NCBI GenBank assembly: GCA_963811595.1
Contig: CAWERW010000006.1
Coordinates: 118,984-182,983 of the forward strand
Direction: 5' to 3'
Length of the DNA stretch: 64,000 nt
DNA from: DASQFQ01 sp963811595
GTDB taxonomy: Bacteria; Actinomycetota; Thermoleophilia; Solirubrobacterales; Solirubrobacteraceae
Of the stretch, positions 8,401 through 16,133 are shown piece by piece. The notes under the pieces are model-generated. The model saw nothing but the letters and a program-made list of their open reading frames with translations, was not told the origin of the DNA and did not search any database. The position numbers were made by a program, and so were the translations under genes. Every line of letters begins with the position of its first letter. The stretch's first letter is position 1.

Positions 8401-9355
8401 TGAAGCGCCCGAAGTCGTTCGCCGGGACCAGCTTCTTCTTGAGCGTCACCCGCGCGAAGTCGCTGGCGAGCGGCTGCCAGTCAGGCTCCATCCCCGTCGC
8501 CACCCGCGTTGCCGCGCCGCCGCCCGAGTCCATCGCGAAGAGCGCGAACCCGCCGCCCTCGCGGTTGGACTGGAAGACGATCCTGTCGCCCTCAGGCGAC
8601 CAGGCCGGCGCGACGTCCTCCGCCGGATCTGTGGTCAGGCGGGTTGCACCGCTCCCGTCGGCGCGCATGACGTAGAGCTCGTCGTCGCCGTCGCGCACGC
8701 TCGCGAATGCGATCCTGGTGCCATCGGGTGACCAGCTCGGGTCGCCGTCGCCGAGGCCCCCATTCGCGCTCGTGAGGTCCGTCTGCTCACTCCCGTCCGG
8801 GTTCATCACGTAGACCGCCGCGCCCTGACCGAAGAAACCCGAGTACGCGATCTTGCCGCCGTCGGGCGCCCAGCTGAGCCGCGACTCCTCGATGTGGTCG
8901 GTGTTCGTCAGATCCCGGCGCCCGCTGCCGTCGGCGTTCATGCGGTAGATGTCGCCGCCGTTAGCGCCGAGGTCCTGGAAGGCGACCTCCGTCCCGTCCG
9001 GCGACCAAGTCGGCATGTGGCTGAACGACGCGCCGCCGTTGGTCAGATTCCTCGCTGCGGTGCCGTCGGCATTCATCACCCAGATGTCGCTGCGCTCGGT
9101 CTCCGGCTCGACGCGCGCGAAGGCGATCTCGGTCCCGTCGGGGGACCATGCCGGGACGCGATCGTTCGCGGCGGAGCTCGTCAGGCGGACGGGCTCGCTC
9201 CCGTCGGCGTTGATCGACCACAGCTCGGTGCGGTTGTCGTTGTCCTCGTCCGCCACGAACGCGATACGTCCGTTCGCGCCAGGGAACGCCGCCTCCGCAG
9301 GGGCGACGCAGACAGCGAGCACGGCGACAGCAAGGGCCAGCGGACGTCCGAGCAT
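5477..9355 (-). CDS. Secreted TolB-type propeller / HYR / RTX calcium-binding repeat protein
   Basis: A 1292-residue exported protein with a signal peptide in residues 1-23. Residues about 25-300 hold six to seven WD40-like PD40 repeats (the TolB propeller type, each with a SPDGT-like turn). About 310-400 is a beta domain with paired cysteines. About 405-570 is HYR-like (CTATDHVGNTS), then a SpaA/prealbumin-like beta domain near 570-650. Residues 658-1292 form three blocks of about 210 residues rich in GG-G-D-D nonapeptides that bind calcium as parallel beta-rolls. Blocks 1 and 3 look identical at DNA level; block 2 is diverged. The TAG stop lies in the IS target hexamer. Likely a cell-surface or extracellular structural protein; the ligand is unknown. 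Confidence 0.85.
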   Translation of the reverse strand: MLGRPLALAVAVLAVCVAPAEAAFPGANGRIAFVADEDNDNRTELWSINADGSEPVRLTSSAANDRVPAWSPDGTEIAFARVEPETERSDIWVMNADGTAARNLTNGGASFSHMPTWSPDGTEVAFQDLGANGGDIYRMNADGSGRRDLTNTDHIEESRLSWAPDGGKIAYSGFFGQGAAVYVMNPDGSEQTDLTSANGGLGDGDPSWSPDGTRIAFASVRDGDDELYVMRADGSGATRLTTDPAEDVAPAWSPEGDRIVFQSNREGGGFALFAMDSGGGAATRVATGMEPDWQPLASDFARVTLKKKLVPANDFGRFNLFLDSDLVVPAAGDGASRTVSAAPSSYGISEEAVEGTALSHYNRSVSCTENGGPGTVEPGDVINVEAGEHWVCTLINARNFFDTAPPEIDCAAPDDAWHPDNVSIACTASDDGSGIANQADLAFSLSTSVPDGSEDANAPTGTEEVCDNFHNCAIAGPIAGNRIDRKAPALSLPDVTATATSPSSADVTFAASATDGADPAPSVGCDPVSGSTFPIGTTSVTCTATDHVGNTSTGSFTVTVREPATLIVVKEVVNDDGGTRAAGDWTVTVAGEDPSPASFPGERASGTTVTLRAGAYSVTATGPAGYTTTRSADCTGTIAGGETRTCTITSDDVPPLRCDGRPATIVGTAGNSLLVGTAGDDVIVDLGGTNRIGGRGGDDTICSGGGTDTIDGGEGADTIHSGAGADTLTAGSGADTLDSGAGDDTADGQDGNDTIDTGPGLDHFDGGAGDDTITDSLGNTRGGSGGPGHDTITAGPGNDTLGGDSGDDTINAGAGSNSLSGGTGDDTLTAGPGGDSDGGPGFDLCDNPGSRSNIRCETNNDNQPPSGQSCDGKPATIVGTAGNSLLVGTGGDDVIVDLGGSNRIGGRGGDDTICAIAGADTIAGGEGADTIHSGAGADTLTGGSGADTVDAGAGDDTIDGEDGDDTVTGGAGVDRFDGGPGDDTISDNLGQTRGGSGGPGHDTITTGPGNDTLGGDSGDDTINAGPGNDTITGNGGDDTLTAGTGSNTIEGGTGFDLCDNHGSRSTTSCETDNSNQPPAGQSCDGRPATIVGTAGNSLLVGTAGDDVIVDLGGTNRIGGRGGDDTICSGGGTDTIDGGEGADTIHSGAGADTLTAGSGADTLDSGAGDDTADGQDGNDTIDTGPGLDHFDGGAGDDTITDSLGNTRGGSGGPGHDTITAGPGNDTLGGDSGDDTINAGAGSNSLSGGTGDDTLTAGPGGDSDGGPGFDLCDNPGSRSNIRCETNNDNQPPSG
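5481..6111 (-). repeat. 631-bp direct repeat, copy encoding RTX block 3
   Basis: By eye this stretch matches 6756-7386 base for base, including third-position choices that differ in the middle block. The offset between copies is 1275 bp (425 codons, two RTX blocks). A diverged related unit lies between them. Confidence 0.85.
6756..7386 (-). repeat. 631-bp direct repeat, copy encoding RTX block 1
   Basis: Partner of 5481-6111. The identity ends precisely where the block joins the upstream beta domain (7387), while the other copy continues into the start of block 2. Confidence 0.85.
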
Positions 9356-9434
9356 GAGTTCTCCGGTGCGGTGGAAGCGGTACGTTGGACAGTGTTCGAG
9401 AAACGGTGAGCGACGCTCGGTCGAGGTCGCCGGA

Positions 9435-9740
9435 TCAGGCCAGCGGCTGCGCGACCCGATGCACCCGATGCCGGGAGCGGCCCGAGTAACCGGCGCCGGC
9501 GATGGCGACGATCAGCGCGCTGCCCGAGAGGATCAGCGCGAGCGTCTGGTCGCCCCCGGCCTGGATCGTGCGGACGACCGTCTGCGGCTCGGCCGCGGTG
9601 GCGCCCCGGCTCCCGTTGCTCCCCGGGTGTCCGGGCGGGGTGCCCGCGGGTCGGGCGAGCGCGGTGGAGGGGGCCGTGGACACGGCCGCCGTGAAGCAGG
9701 CGAGGGCGAGCAAGCGCGCCAAGCGCCGGTGCTTGCGCAT
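9435..9740 (-). CDS. Small secreted or membrane protein of unknown function
   Basis: A 101-residue protein. A basic N-terminus precedes a hydrophobic stretch ending near ALA (residues 1-29), a likely signal peptide. A Gly/Pro/Ser-rich linker follows, then a second hydrophobic segment (TLALILSGSALIVAIAGAGY, about 66-85) and a basic tail. No family recognised. It lies between the LuxR regulator and the RTX gene on the same strand, so it may be co-regulated with the RTX protein. Confidence 0.6.
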   Translation of the reverse strand: MRKHRRLARLLALACFTAAVSTAPSTALARPAGTPPGHPGSNGSRGATAAEPQTVVRTIQAGGDQTLALILSGSALIVAIAGAGYSGRSRHRVHRVAQPLA

Positions 9741-9836
9741 GAGGTCCTCCGGTGCCCCGAGGGGCGGTCGGATGTGGACTGGAAGGGCGCCCCCGAAGCT
9801 ACGGCGGCCTCGGCGCCTGAGAAAGTCGGCAAACGC

Positions 9837-12623
9837 CTACACTTTGGGTCGCTCGGCGCGGCCGCTGAGCCACTTCGCCAGCTCGGTGCGTGAGTGCACG
9901 GCGACCTTGCGGTAGATCCGCGAGAGCTGGGTGTCGACCGTCTTCGGTGTGAGGTAGAGGGCGGTTGCGATCTCCTTGTTCGAGCGCCCCTCGGCGGCGA
10001 GTTCCGCGATCCGTCGCTCGGTCGCGCTCAGCTCTCCGGAGGCTGGGGGGCGGCCGCCGATGCGGCTCAGCTCGGCACGTGCCTTGGCGGCCCAGAGCGT
10101 TGCGCCGAGTGCCTCGAAGATCGCGAGCGCCTCGCCGAGCGCCTCGCGCGCCGGCCGCTTCATGCGGGCCCGCCTTCGAGTCGCGCCGAGCATGAGCAGC
10201 GTGCGGGCCTCCTCGAACGGCATCGACACGCGCTCGTGTTCGATGAGCGCCCTCTGCAGTGATGCAAGCGCGCCGTCGAGATCACCGCGCGAGGCGGCGA
10301 GGAGCGCGCGGCAGCGGCCCGCTCCGGCGAGTGCGGACGCGCGGTCGACCGCGGCCGCCTGGCGCTCGAGAGCACCGAGCCGAACCTCCGCCTCCTGGAG
10401 TCGGCCGAGCGCGATCAGCGCTTCGATCTGGTCGGGGACGAAGCGCATCGAGCCGGGCTCTCGGACACCCCCCGCTTCGAGCCGTTCGCCGATCGGACCA
10501 AGGACTCGCTGCACGGCCTCGAAGCGCTCGAGCGAGAGCTCGAGCAGTCCGAGCGCACATGCTGCGAGGGTGGTCGCCATCATCACACCACGTGCTTCGG
10601 CGCCCGCGAGCGTGCTCGCAGCATCGGCTCGCGCACCCTCGACATCTCCCCGCGCGGCGCGCAAGAGTGCACGGACGCCGAGGGCGAACACGCGTTGCGG
10701 CTCCTGGCCGGCTTGGACGGCCATCTCGATCCCTTCCTGGGCGTGCCGCTCCGCTTCCTCCCAGCGGCCCGCGAGGAACTCGGCCCAGCACAGCTGCGCG
10801 AGGATCCAGGGCAGCGCGCTCTCTTCGCCACGCTCCTCGCACCGCCGGCGTAGGGAGCTGAACAGCTCGCAGGCACGCGCGAACTCATCGACCCAGGTGA
10901 GGACCACCGCGAGGGTAAAGGTTGCGCTGACCGCAGTCTGGACCGGTCCCGTTCGCGCCCCCAGCTCACGGCCGCGCACAAGCGCGGCCCGCCACTCGCT
11001 CCCGCCGGTCACGGCGGCGACGAGCGCGAGCTCGCTGAGCGCGGCGATCTCCATCCCCGGATCGCCCGCTTGCCGTGCGAGCTCGACCGCCGCGCGGGCA
11101 TGCTCGGCCGCCCTGGACAGGTCGGTTCGCAGCAGGAAGAGAGTGCTCGCGAGGCCGTCTTCGATACGCGCTTGGAGCGCCACGTCGTCACGCGCGTCGG
11201 AGCGAGCCTCGCGGTAGAGCCGAGCCGCCTCGCGACGGTCGCCCTCGTACTCCTCCAGCATGCCGAGCCAAAACAGGATCTCAGCGCGTCTCGTCCCGGG
11301 CTGTAAGGCAACCCGCGCCTCGCTAAGCAGCTCCCCGGCCCGCTCGCTGTCACCCGCCTCCCAGGCGAAGATCGCCCCATCCACAGTCCGGCGATGCCGG
11401 CTCTGCTCCACCTCCGCGGGCGTCAGCCGCCTAGCCAGCTCGGCCAACTCTGACGAAGACACGAAGGCACCGCGGCCGCGTGCGCGCCGCGCGGCGCGCT
11501 CGAGCTCTGCGGCGACTTCTTCGTCCGGCCCGTCGGCCCCGAGCGCAAGGTGACGGGCACGTTCCTCCGGGTCCGGAACCAGCCCCGCCAGCCGGCGATG
11601 GAGTCCGCGGAGCGCAGCGGGCGACGCCTCGGTGTAGATGGCGGAGGCCAGCAGCGGATGCGTGAAGCGGATGCGGTCCCGGTCCAATTCGATGACGTGG
11701 CCCTCGTGGGCTGGCGCGAGCCGGTCGGCGGCTCGCCCGCCGGACGCGCGCTCCACCAACGGGAGCGTCGGCTGCGACATGGCGGAGGCCGCAAGAAGCG
11801 CCGCCCGGGTGTCAGCGGGAAGCACCATCAGTCGATCGCGAACGGCCGCCGCGAGGGTGCCGGGCAGGCGCTCGCCCGGGGCCAGTCTGATCGCGCCGCG
11901 CTGCACAGCGCGCCCCAGCTCGAGTGCGAACAACGGATTCCCACCAGAGAGCTCGCGCAGTCTGCGAAGCCTGGGCCGCGACAGAACCAGGTCGAGCGTC
12001 TCGCTCAGCAGGCGGTGCACCCCGCCGAGGCTGAGCGGGTCGATCGCCAGCCGCCGGAGCCCCACTGGAGGAAGGGCGCGCTCGAGCGAGAGCGGAGCCA
12101 GCTCCTCGCCGGTTCTGAGCGTGAAGAGGAAGAGCACAGGCTCGTCGTGCAGGCGGCGAAGCGCGAACTCGAGCATGAGCGCCGACGGGCCGTCGAGCCA
12201 CTGGATATCGTCCACGGCCACGAGCACCGGGTGGTCGCGAGCGAGCGTCCGGACGGCGCGCAAGAACGCGAACGCGACCGCGCGGTGATCAGGCGGCGCA
12301 GCGTCTGCTTCCTCGAGCAGCAGCGCGACCTCGAGCGCGCGCCGCTGCGGCGGCGGCAGGCTCGCAAGCACGACCGGGAGCACCGGCTCGAGCAGGTCCG
12401 CGAGCGCCGCGAACGACAGCCGGGTCTCCGCCGCCGCGGAAATCGCGGTGAGCACCCGCAGGTTCCGCGCTCGCGCCAGCTCCACGCCCGCCCTCCACAG
12501 GATCGTCTTGCCGATCCCGGGTTCGCCCTCGATGACAAGCGTCGCGCCACTTCGGTCGGCGGCATCGATGAAGCGCCCCAGGTCGGCAAGCTCGGCCTCG
12601 CGGCCGATGATCTCGGTGGCCAC
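9837..12623 (-). CDS. LuxR-family regulator with AAA ATPase domain (LAL/MalT-like)
   Basis: A 928-residue transcription factor of the large ATP-binding LuxR type. The N-terminal STAND/AAA module has Walker A GEPGIGKT at residues 33-40 and a Walker B region LVAVDDIQWLD near residue 140. The middle 400 residues are Ala/Leu/Arg-rich helices of TPR type. The C-terminus carries a LuxR helix-turn-helix with LSATERRIAELAAEGRSNKE followed by the recognition helix region TPKTVDTQLSRIY. It lies upstream of the small secreted protein and RTX gene on the same strand, so it could control them; this is inferred from position only. Confidence 0.93.
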   Translation of the reverse strand: MATEIIGREAELADLGRFIDAADRSGATLVIEGEPGIGKTILWRAGVELARARNLRVLTAISAAAETRLSFAALADLLEPVLPVVLASLPPPQRRALEVALLLEEADAAPPDHRAVAFAFLRAVRTLARDHPVLVAVDDIQWLDGPSALMLEFALRRLHDEPVLFLFTLRTGEELAPLSLERALPPVGLRRLAIDPLSLGGVHRLLSETLDLVLSRPRLRRLRELSGGNPLFALELGRAVQRGAIRLAPGERLPGTLAAAVRDRLMVLPADTRAALLAASAMSQPTLPLVERASGGRAADRLAPAHEGHVIELDRDRIRFTHPLLASAIYTEASPAALRGLHRRLAGLVPDPEERARHLALGADGPDEEVAAELERAARRARGRGAFVSSSELAELARRLTPAEVEQSRHRRTVDGAIFAWEAGDSERAGELLSEARVALQPGTRRAEILFWLGMLEEYEGDRREAARLYREARSDARDDVALQARIEDGLASTLFLLRTDLSRAAEHARAAVELARQAGDPGMEIAALSELALVAAVTGGSEWRAALVRGRELGARTGPVQTAVSATFTLAVVLTWVDEFARACELFSSLRRRCEERGEESALPWILAQLCWAEFLAGRWEEAERHAQEGIEMAVQAGQEPQRVFALGVRALLRAARGDVEGARADAASTLAGAEARGVMMATTLAACALGLLELSLERFEAVQRVLGPIGERLEAGGVREPGSMRFVPDQIEALIALGRLQEAEVRLGALERQAAAVDRASALAGAGRCRALLAASRGDLDGALASLQRALIEHERVSMPFEEARTLLMLGATRRRARMKRPAREALGEALAIFEALGATLWAAKARAELSRIGGRPPASGELSATERRIAELAAEGRSNKEIATALYLTPKTVDTQLSRIYRKVAVHSRTELAKWLSGRAERPKV

Positions 12624-12708
12624 TAGCCACGACTTTGGAGCTTTTCGCGAGCGAACACAAGCGCCGCCTGGGCGTCCCAGTCTGGATCCCGAGCGCCGGG
12701 ATCGCGGC

Positions 12709-13569
12709 TCAGCTCTCAGCAGCCAGCTTCTCGAGCCGCTCCGCCAGCCGGTTCATCCCGAGCTCGCGCGCCGCCGCAGCCCCGCCCGCCCAGTCCGACT
12801 CACGGTCCGGCACCGTCTCCAGCGCCACCTCGACCAGCGTCGCGATCTCCCGGAACGAGCGCAGCTCGTCGGCCTGCTCGATCAGCGCGCGCCGCACCGA
12901 CGGCTTCTCGCGGATCGCGCCGAGGATGGCGTGCTCCAAATCCCCCTTGCGCTGCAAGATGTCCGCCGCCGTCTTCGCGCCGATGCCCTTCGCGCCCGGC
13001 AGGCCGTCGGACGGGTCGCCGCGCAGGGCGATGAAGTCCGGCACCTGCTCGGGCCCGATCCCGTACCACTCGCGCACCTGCTCGGGCCCCATCTCCGTGA
13101 AGCCCTTGCGCGCCTGCTGCATGAGGATGTGGACGTTCTCGGTCGCGCACTGGAACATGTCGCGGTCGCCGGTGAAGATCAGCGCCTTCCCGCCCGCGCG
13201 CTCCTCGGCCAGAGCGAGCGAGTGCATCAGGTCGTCGGCCTCCAGCCCGGAGTGGTCGAGGACGGTCCACCCGAACGCCTCGTACAGGCCGGGCGCCTTC
13301 GCCCACTGGGACGCCAGACCGTCCGGCATCGGCGGGCGGTCGGCGTGGTAGGCGGGGAACGCCTCGGTGCGGTAGTCGGCCGCCTCGGCGCCGAAGCACA
13401 TGACGACCGCGCGCGGCGCGTGCCCCTCGATCACCTGCAGCGTCACGTTGACCGAGCCGAGCAGCGCGTTGACGGGCTGGTCGTCGGGGCCCGTGATCGA
13501 GTCGGGCAGGGCGTAGAACGCCCGGTAGAGCAGGTGCGGGGCGTCGGCGACGAGCAGCGGTCCGGCCAT
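12709..13569 (-). CDS. 5'-3' exonuclease (DNA polymerase I N-terminal-like flap nuclease)
   Basis: A 286-residue stand-alone flap/5' nuclease that trims RNA primers and branched DNA. PIN-like acidic metal ligands are visible in DAPHLLYRAFYAL at the start, in GLEADDLM near residue 107 and in FTGDRDMFQ near 130. The helix-hairpin-helix clamp GDPSDGLPGAKGIGAKTAADIL is near residues 184-205. There is no polymerase domain. It starts at ATG 13569 and is divergent from the MaoC gene with 24 bp between. Confidence 0.9.
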   Translation of the reverse strand: MAGPLLVADAPHLLYRAFYALPDSITGPDDQPVNALLGSVNVTLQVIEGHAPRAVVMCFGAEAADYRTEAFPAYHADRPPMPDGLASQWAKAPGLYEAFGWTVLDHSGLEADDLMHSLALAEERAGGKALIFTGDRDMFQCATENVHILMQQARKGFTEMGPEQVREWYGIGPEQVPDFIALRGDPSDGLPGAKGIGAKTAADILQRKGDLEHAILGAIREKPSVRRALIEQADELRSFREIATLVEVALETVPDRESDWAGGAAAARELGMNRLAERLEKLAAES

Positions 13570-13593
13570 CACGCGCAACCTATAGTGCCGCGC

Positions 13594-14049
13594 ATGACGA
13601 CGATCACCGGACTCGACCAGCTCAAGGACGCCGAGGGCAGCGACCTCGGGACCAGCGACTGGCACGAGGTCACCCAGAAGGACATCGACGCGTTCGCCGA
13701 CGTCACCGGCGACCACCAGTGGATCCACGTGGACCCCGAGCGCGCGAAGGAGACGCCGTTCGGCGGCACGATCGCCCACGGCTACTACACGCTCTCGCTC
13801 GCGCCCAGGTTCTCCGACGAGATCATGAAGTTCGAGGGCTTCGCCTTCGGCATCAACTACGGCCTCAACAAGGTCCGCTTCCCGGCGCCGCTGCCGGTCG
13901 GCGGCAAGGTGCGCATGAGCGCGAAGCTCGCGAGCGTCGAGCCGATCCAGGGCGGCGCCCAGGTCACGCTCGAGCTGACGTTCGAGCACGAGGGCACCGA
14001 GAAGCCGGTGTGCGTCGCGGAGTCGCTCGCGCGGCTCTACGAGGGCTGA
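13594..14049 (+). CDS. MaoC-like dehydratase / (R)-specific enoyl-CoA hydratase
   Basis: A 151-residue single hotdog-fold protein that adds water to trans-2-enoyl-CoA. The catalytic block lies in ADVTGDHQWIHVDPERA (Asp and His of hydratase motif) followed by GGTIAHGYYTLSL. Length and N-terminal lead-in match the NodN/MaoC hydratase group found in actinobacteria. Its 3' end overlaps the convergent HAD gene by 13 bp. Physiological substrate is not visible in the sequence. Confidence 0.9.
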   Translation: MTTITGLDQLKDAEGSDLGTSDWHEVTQKDIDAFADVTGDHQWIHVDPERAKETPFGGTIAHGYYTLSLAPRFSDEIMKFEGFAFGINYGLNKVRFPAPLPVGGKVRMSAKLASVEPIQGGAQVTLELTFEHEGTEKPVCVAESLARLYEG

Positions 14050-14666
14050 AGCAGCCCTGGCAGCTCGGCCATGTCGGTGAACACCCGCGCGCCGTCGAGG
14101 CGCGCGGGCGGCGTCGTGCCGGCGTAGCCGAACACGGTCATCCCGGCCGCCAGGCCCGCCTCGACGCCGGCGGGCGAGTCCTCCACCACCGCGCAGTCGG
14201 CCGGCTCCCAGCCCATCGTCGCCGCCGCGTGCAGGAACAGGTCGGGCGCCGGCTTGCCGTGCTCGACCTCGGTGGCGCTGAAGATCCGGCCCTCGAAGCG
14301 GTCCCACAGCCCCGTGTGCCCGAGCGTGAAGCGCATCTTCTCGATCGAAGCGCTCGAGGCCACGCAGTTCGGCAGCGAGATCGCGTCGAGCGCCGCGACC
14401 ACGCCCGGCACCGGCTGGAGCTCCTGCTCGAAGACGGCGAACATCCCGTCGAGGTAGCGGCGGCGGAAGCCCTCCGGCAGCGGTGAGCCCTGGTCCTCGG
14501 CCCAGGCGATCACGGTCTTCCACGAGCGCCCCATGAACGTCTCGATCGACTGCTCGGGCGTCAGCGGCAGCCCGATCTCGGTCAGCAGCCCCGCGAGCAC
14601 GCGGTTGGAGATCGCCTCGGAGTCGACCAGCACCCCGTCGCAGTCGAAGATGACGGCGCGGACTAT
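14037..14666 (-). CDS. HAD-family phosphatase (beta-phosphoglucomutase-like), unusual start codon
   Basis: A 209-residue haloacid-dehalogenase-fold hydrolase. Motif I is FDCDGVLVDSE, motif II ASSASIEKM, motif III lysine in HGKPAPDLFLHAA, and motif IV VEDSPAGVEAGLAAGM. The helical cap after motif I fits sugar-phosphate phosphatases or mutases. No ATG, GTG or TTG precedes motif I for a long distance in this frame. The natural coupling point is an ATA at 14666 that overlaps the TAG stop of the upstream SpoIID gene (ATAG). The first usable GTG would remove the catalytic Asp pair. The start is therefore provisional. Confidence 0.85.
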   Translation of the reverse strand: MVRAVIFDCDGVLVDSEAISNRVLAGLLTEIGLPLTPEQSIETFMGRSWKTVIAWAEDQGSPLPEGFRRRYLDGMFAVFEQELQPVPGVVAALDAISLPNCVASSASIEKMRFTLGHTGLWDRFEGRIFSATEVEHGKPAPDLFLHAAATMGWEPADCAVVEDSPAGVEAGLAAGMTVFGYAGTTPPARLDGARVFTDMAELPGLLQPS

Positions 14667-16075
14667 CGGACGCGGACGGCCGGGCCGTGCTCGTCGTGGT
14701 AGCGCAGGCGGTACGTCCCGGCCACCGTCACGCGGTAGCGGTAGCGCCCGCCGCGGCGCACCTTCACGCGGCCCACGTCGGTCCAGCCGGCGCGCCCGCG
14801 CCGCTGCACGACCGCACGGCGGCTCTTGAGCACCGGCAGCACGCGCCCGCGCAGCACGCCGATCGTGTGGGAGCGCAGCCACGCCGCCGAGCCGAACGGC
14901 TCCGCCCCGCCGGTGGGCGGGCCGGGATTCTCGGGCGGCGGCTCCTTGCCGGTGGTGATCGAGGTGAAGAACGCCCACGTGTCGAACAGCCCGAGCCGCG
15001 CCCGCAGCTGCCCGCCGGTGACGAGCGTGCGCCCGCGCGAGCCGATCACCTCGGCCTCCACGATCCGCGGCGAGCGCCCGCGGCGCACGACCTCGATGCC
15101 GCGGAACGCGCCCTTGACGAGCGAGCCGAGCTTGCGGTCGGCCTGCCCCAGGGTCAGCCGGATCGGGCCCCAGCGATGGCGCGGCGAGGCGTCGTCGTAG
15201 GGATCGTCGACGGACTTCAGCCACGCCCGCGGCTCGTTCCCGAGCGGTGTGTTCTCGACGTCCTCGGTGCGCCCGCCCGAGGTGGAGAAGAAGTAGGTGA
15301 CGACCGGCAGGCCGTTGAAGGTCACGACCTCGCCGCGCGTCTGCGCGATCGCCTCGTCCGTGGAGGGCTCCTCGGCCGCCACGCCGCCGTAGACCTGCGA
15401 GCGCGTGTCGGCGTAGTGGTCGAAGCCGGACGCCGGCTTCATCCCCGTGATCGCGTACGTGCGGGCCGCGACGGCCTGCGCCTTCAAGGCCTCGATCGGC
15501 CACGACGGCGGCGACTCGTCCGGCACCACGCCGCGCAGGTAGCTGTCGAGCGACAGCGCGTTGATGGCGCTGACGCCCGAGCCGCTCGAGCTGAAGTCCA
15601 TGGCGCCGCGGTAGGCGCCGTTCACGCGCCCGTTGCCCGCCCGCCCGCGCAGCGTCACCATCCCGCCGCGGCCGGTGACCCGCATCGCGGTGTAGGTGCC
15701 CATACGCCTGCGGCGCGGGGAGAGCAGCTGGACCGAGGCGCCGCTGCGGCGCACGTAGTAGGTCTTCGAGGGCGACACGCGGCGGCGCCCGGCGCGGGTC
15801 GCGCCCGTGAACGACGCGGTCCCCGCCGACTGCAGGAGCACGCGCACGCGGCGGTTCGGGTCGACGCCCCCGATCGCGGTGCCCGTGTAGTAGTGGGCGA
15901 GGATGTCGCGGTAGCCGGAGCCGTTGAGCGCGAACCCGTAGGCGCCGTACTGGCTCATCCCCACGCCGTGCCCGAAGCCCGCGCCGCGGATCGTGAACTT
16001 CGACTTCGCCGCGGAGGCCGGCGCGGCCGCCGCGAGGCAGAGGATGAAGCTGAGCAGAAGTGTCCGAGCGAGCAT
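14663..16075 (-). CDS. Exported SpoIID/LytB-domain protein
   Basis: A 470-residue protein with a signal peptide (residues 1-22). A SpoIID/LytB amidase-enhancer domain spans roughly 25-350; this family in Bacillus includes a lytic transglycosylase that cuts peptidoglycan. Family hallmarks seen are GAGFGHGVGMSQYGA near residue 29, EALKAQAVAARTYA near residue 195 and TYFFSTSGGRTEDVENT near 262. The last 60 residues are a basic beta-rich tail. It is not accompanied by other sporulation genes, so it more likely works in wall remodelling. The ATG at 16075 gives a clean signal peptide. Confidence 0.9.
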   Translation of the reverse strand: MLARTLLLSFILCLAAAAPASAAKSKFTIRGAGFGHGVGMSQYGAYGFALNGSGYRDILAHYYTGTAIGGVDPNRRVRVLLQSAGTASFTGATRAGRRRVSPSKTYYVRRSGASVQLLSPRRRRMGTYTAMRVTGRGGMVTLRGRAGNGRVNGAYRGAMDFSSSGSGVSAINALSLDSYLRGVVPDESPPSWPIEALKAQAVAARTYAITGMKPASGFDHYADTRSQVYGGVAAEEPSTDEAIAQTRGEVVTFNGLPVVTYFFSTSGGRTEDVENTPLGNEPRAWLKSVDDPYDDASPRHRWGPIRLTLGQADRKLGSLVKGAFRGIEVVRRGRSPRIVEAEVIGSRGRTLVTGGQLRARLGLFDTWAFFTSITTGKEPPPENPGPPTGGAEPFGSAAWLRSHTIGVLRGRVLPVLKSRRAVVQRRGRAGWTDVGRVKVRRGGRYRYRVTVAGTYRLRYHDEHGPAVRVR

Positions 16076-16133
16076 GGAAAAGCGGTGTACGGCTACGTTA
16101 GCCCGACACAACGGGAGGGGAGAAGTTTCGGGC

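Noticed and set aside
5492..8731. Long plus-strand frame rich in VVAGA repeats
   Set aside because: Antisense of the RTX repeat region. The minus frame has a signal peptide, known domains and sensible start and stop.
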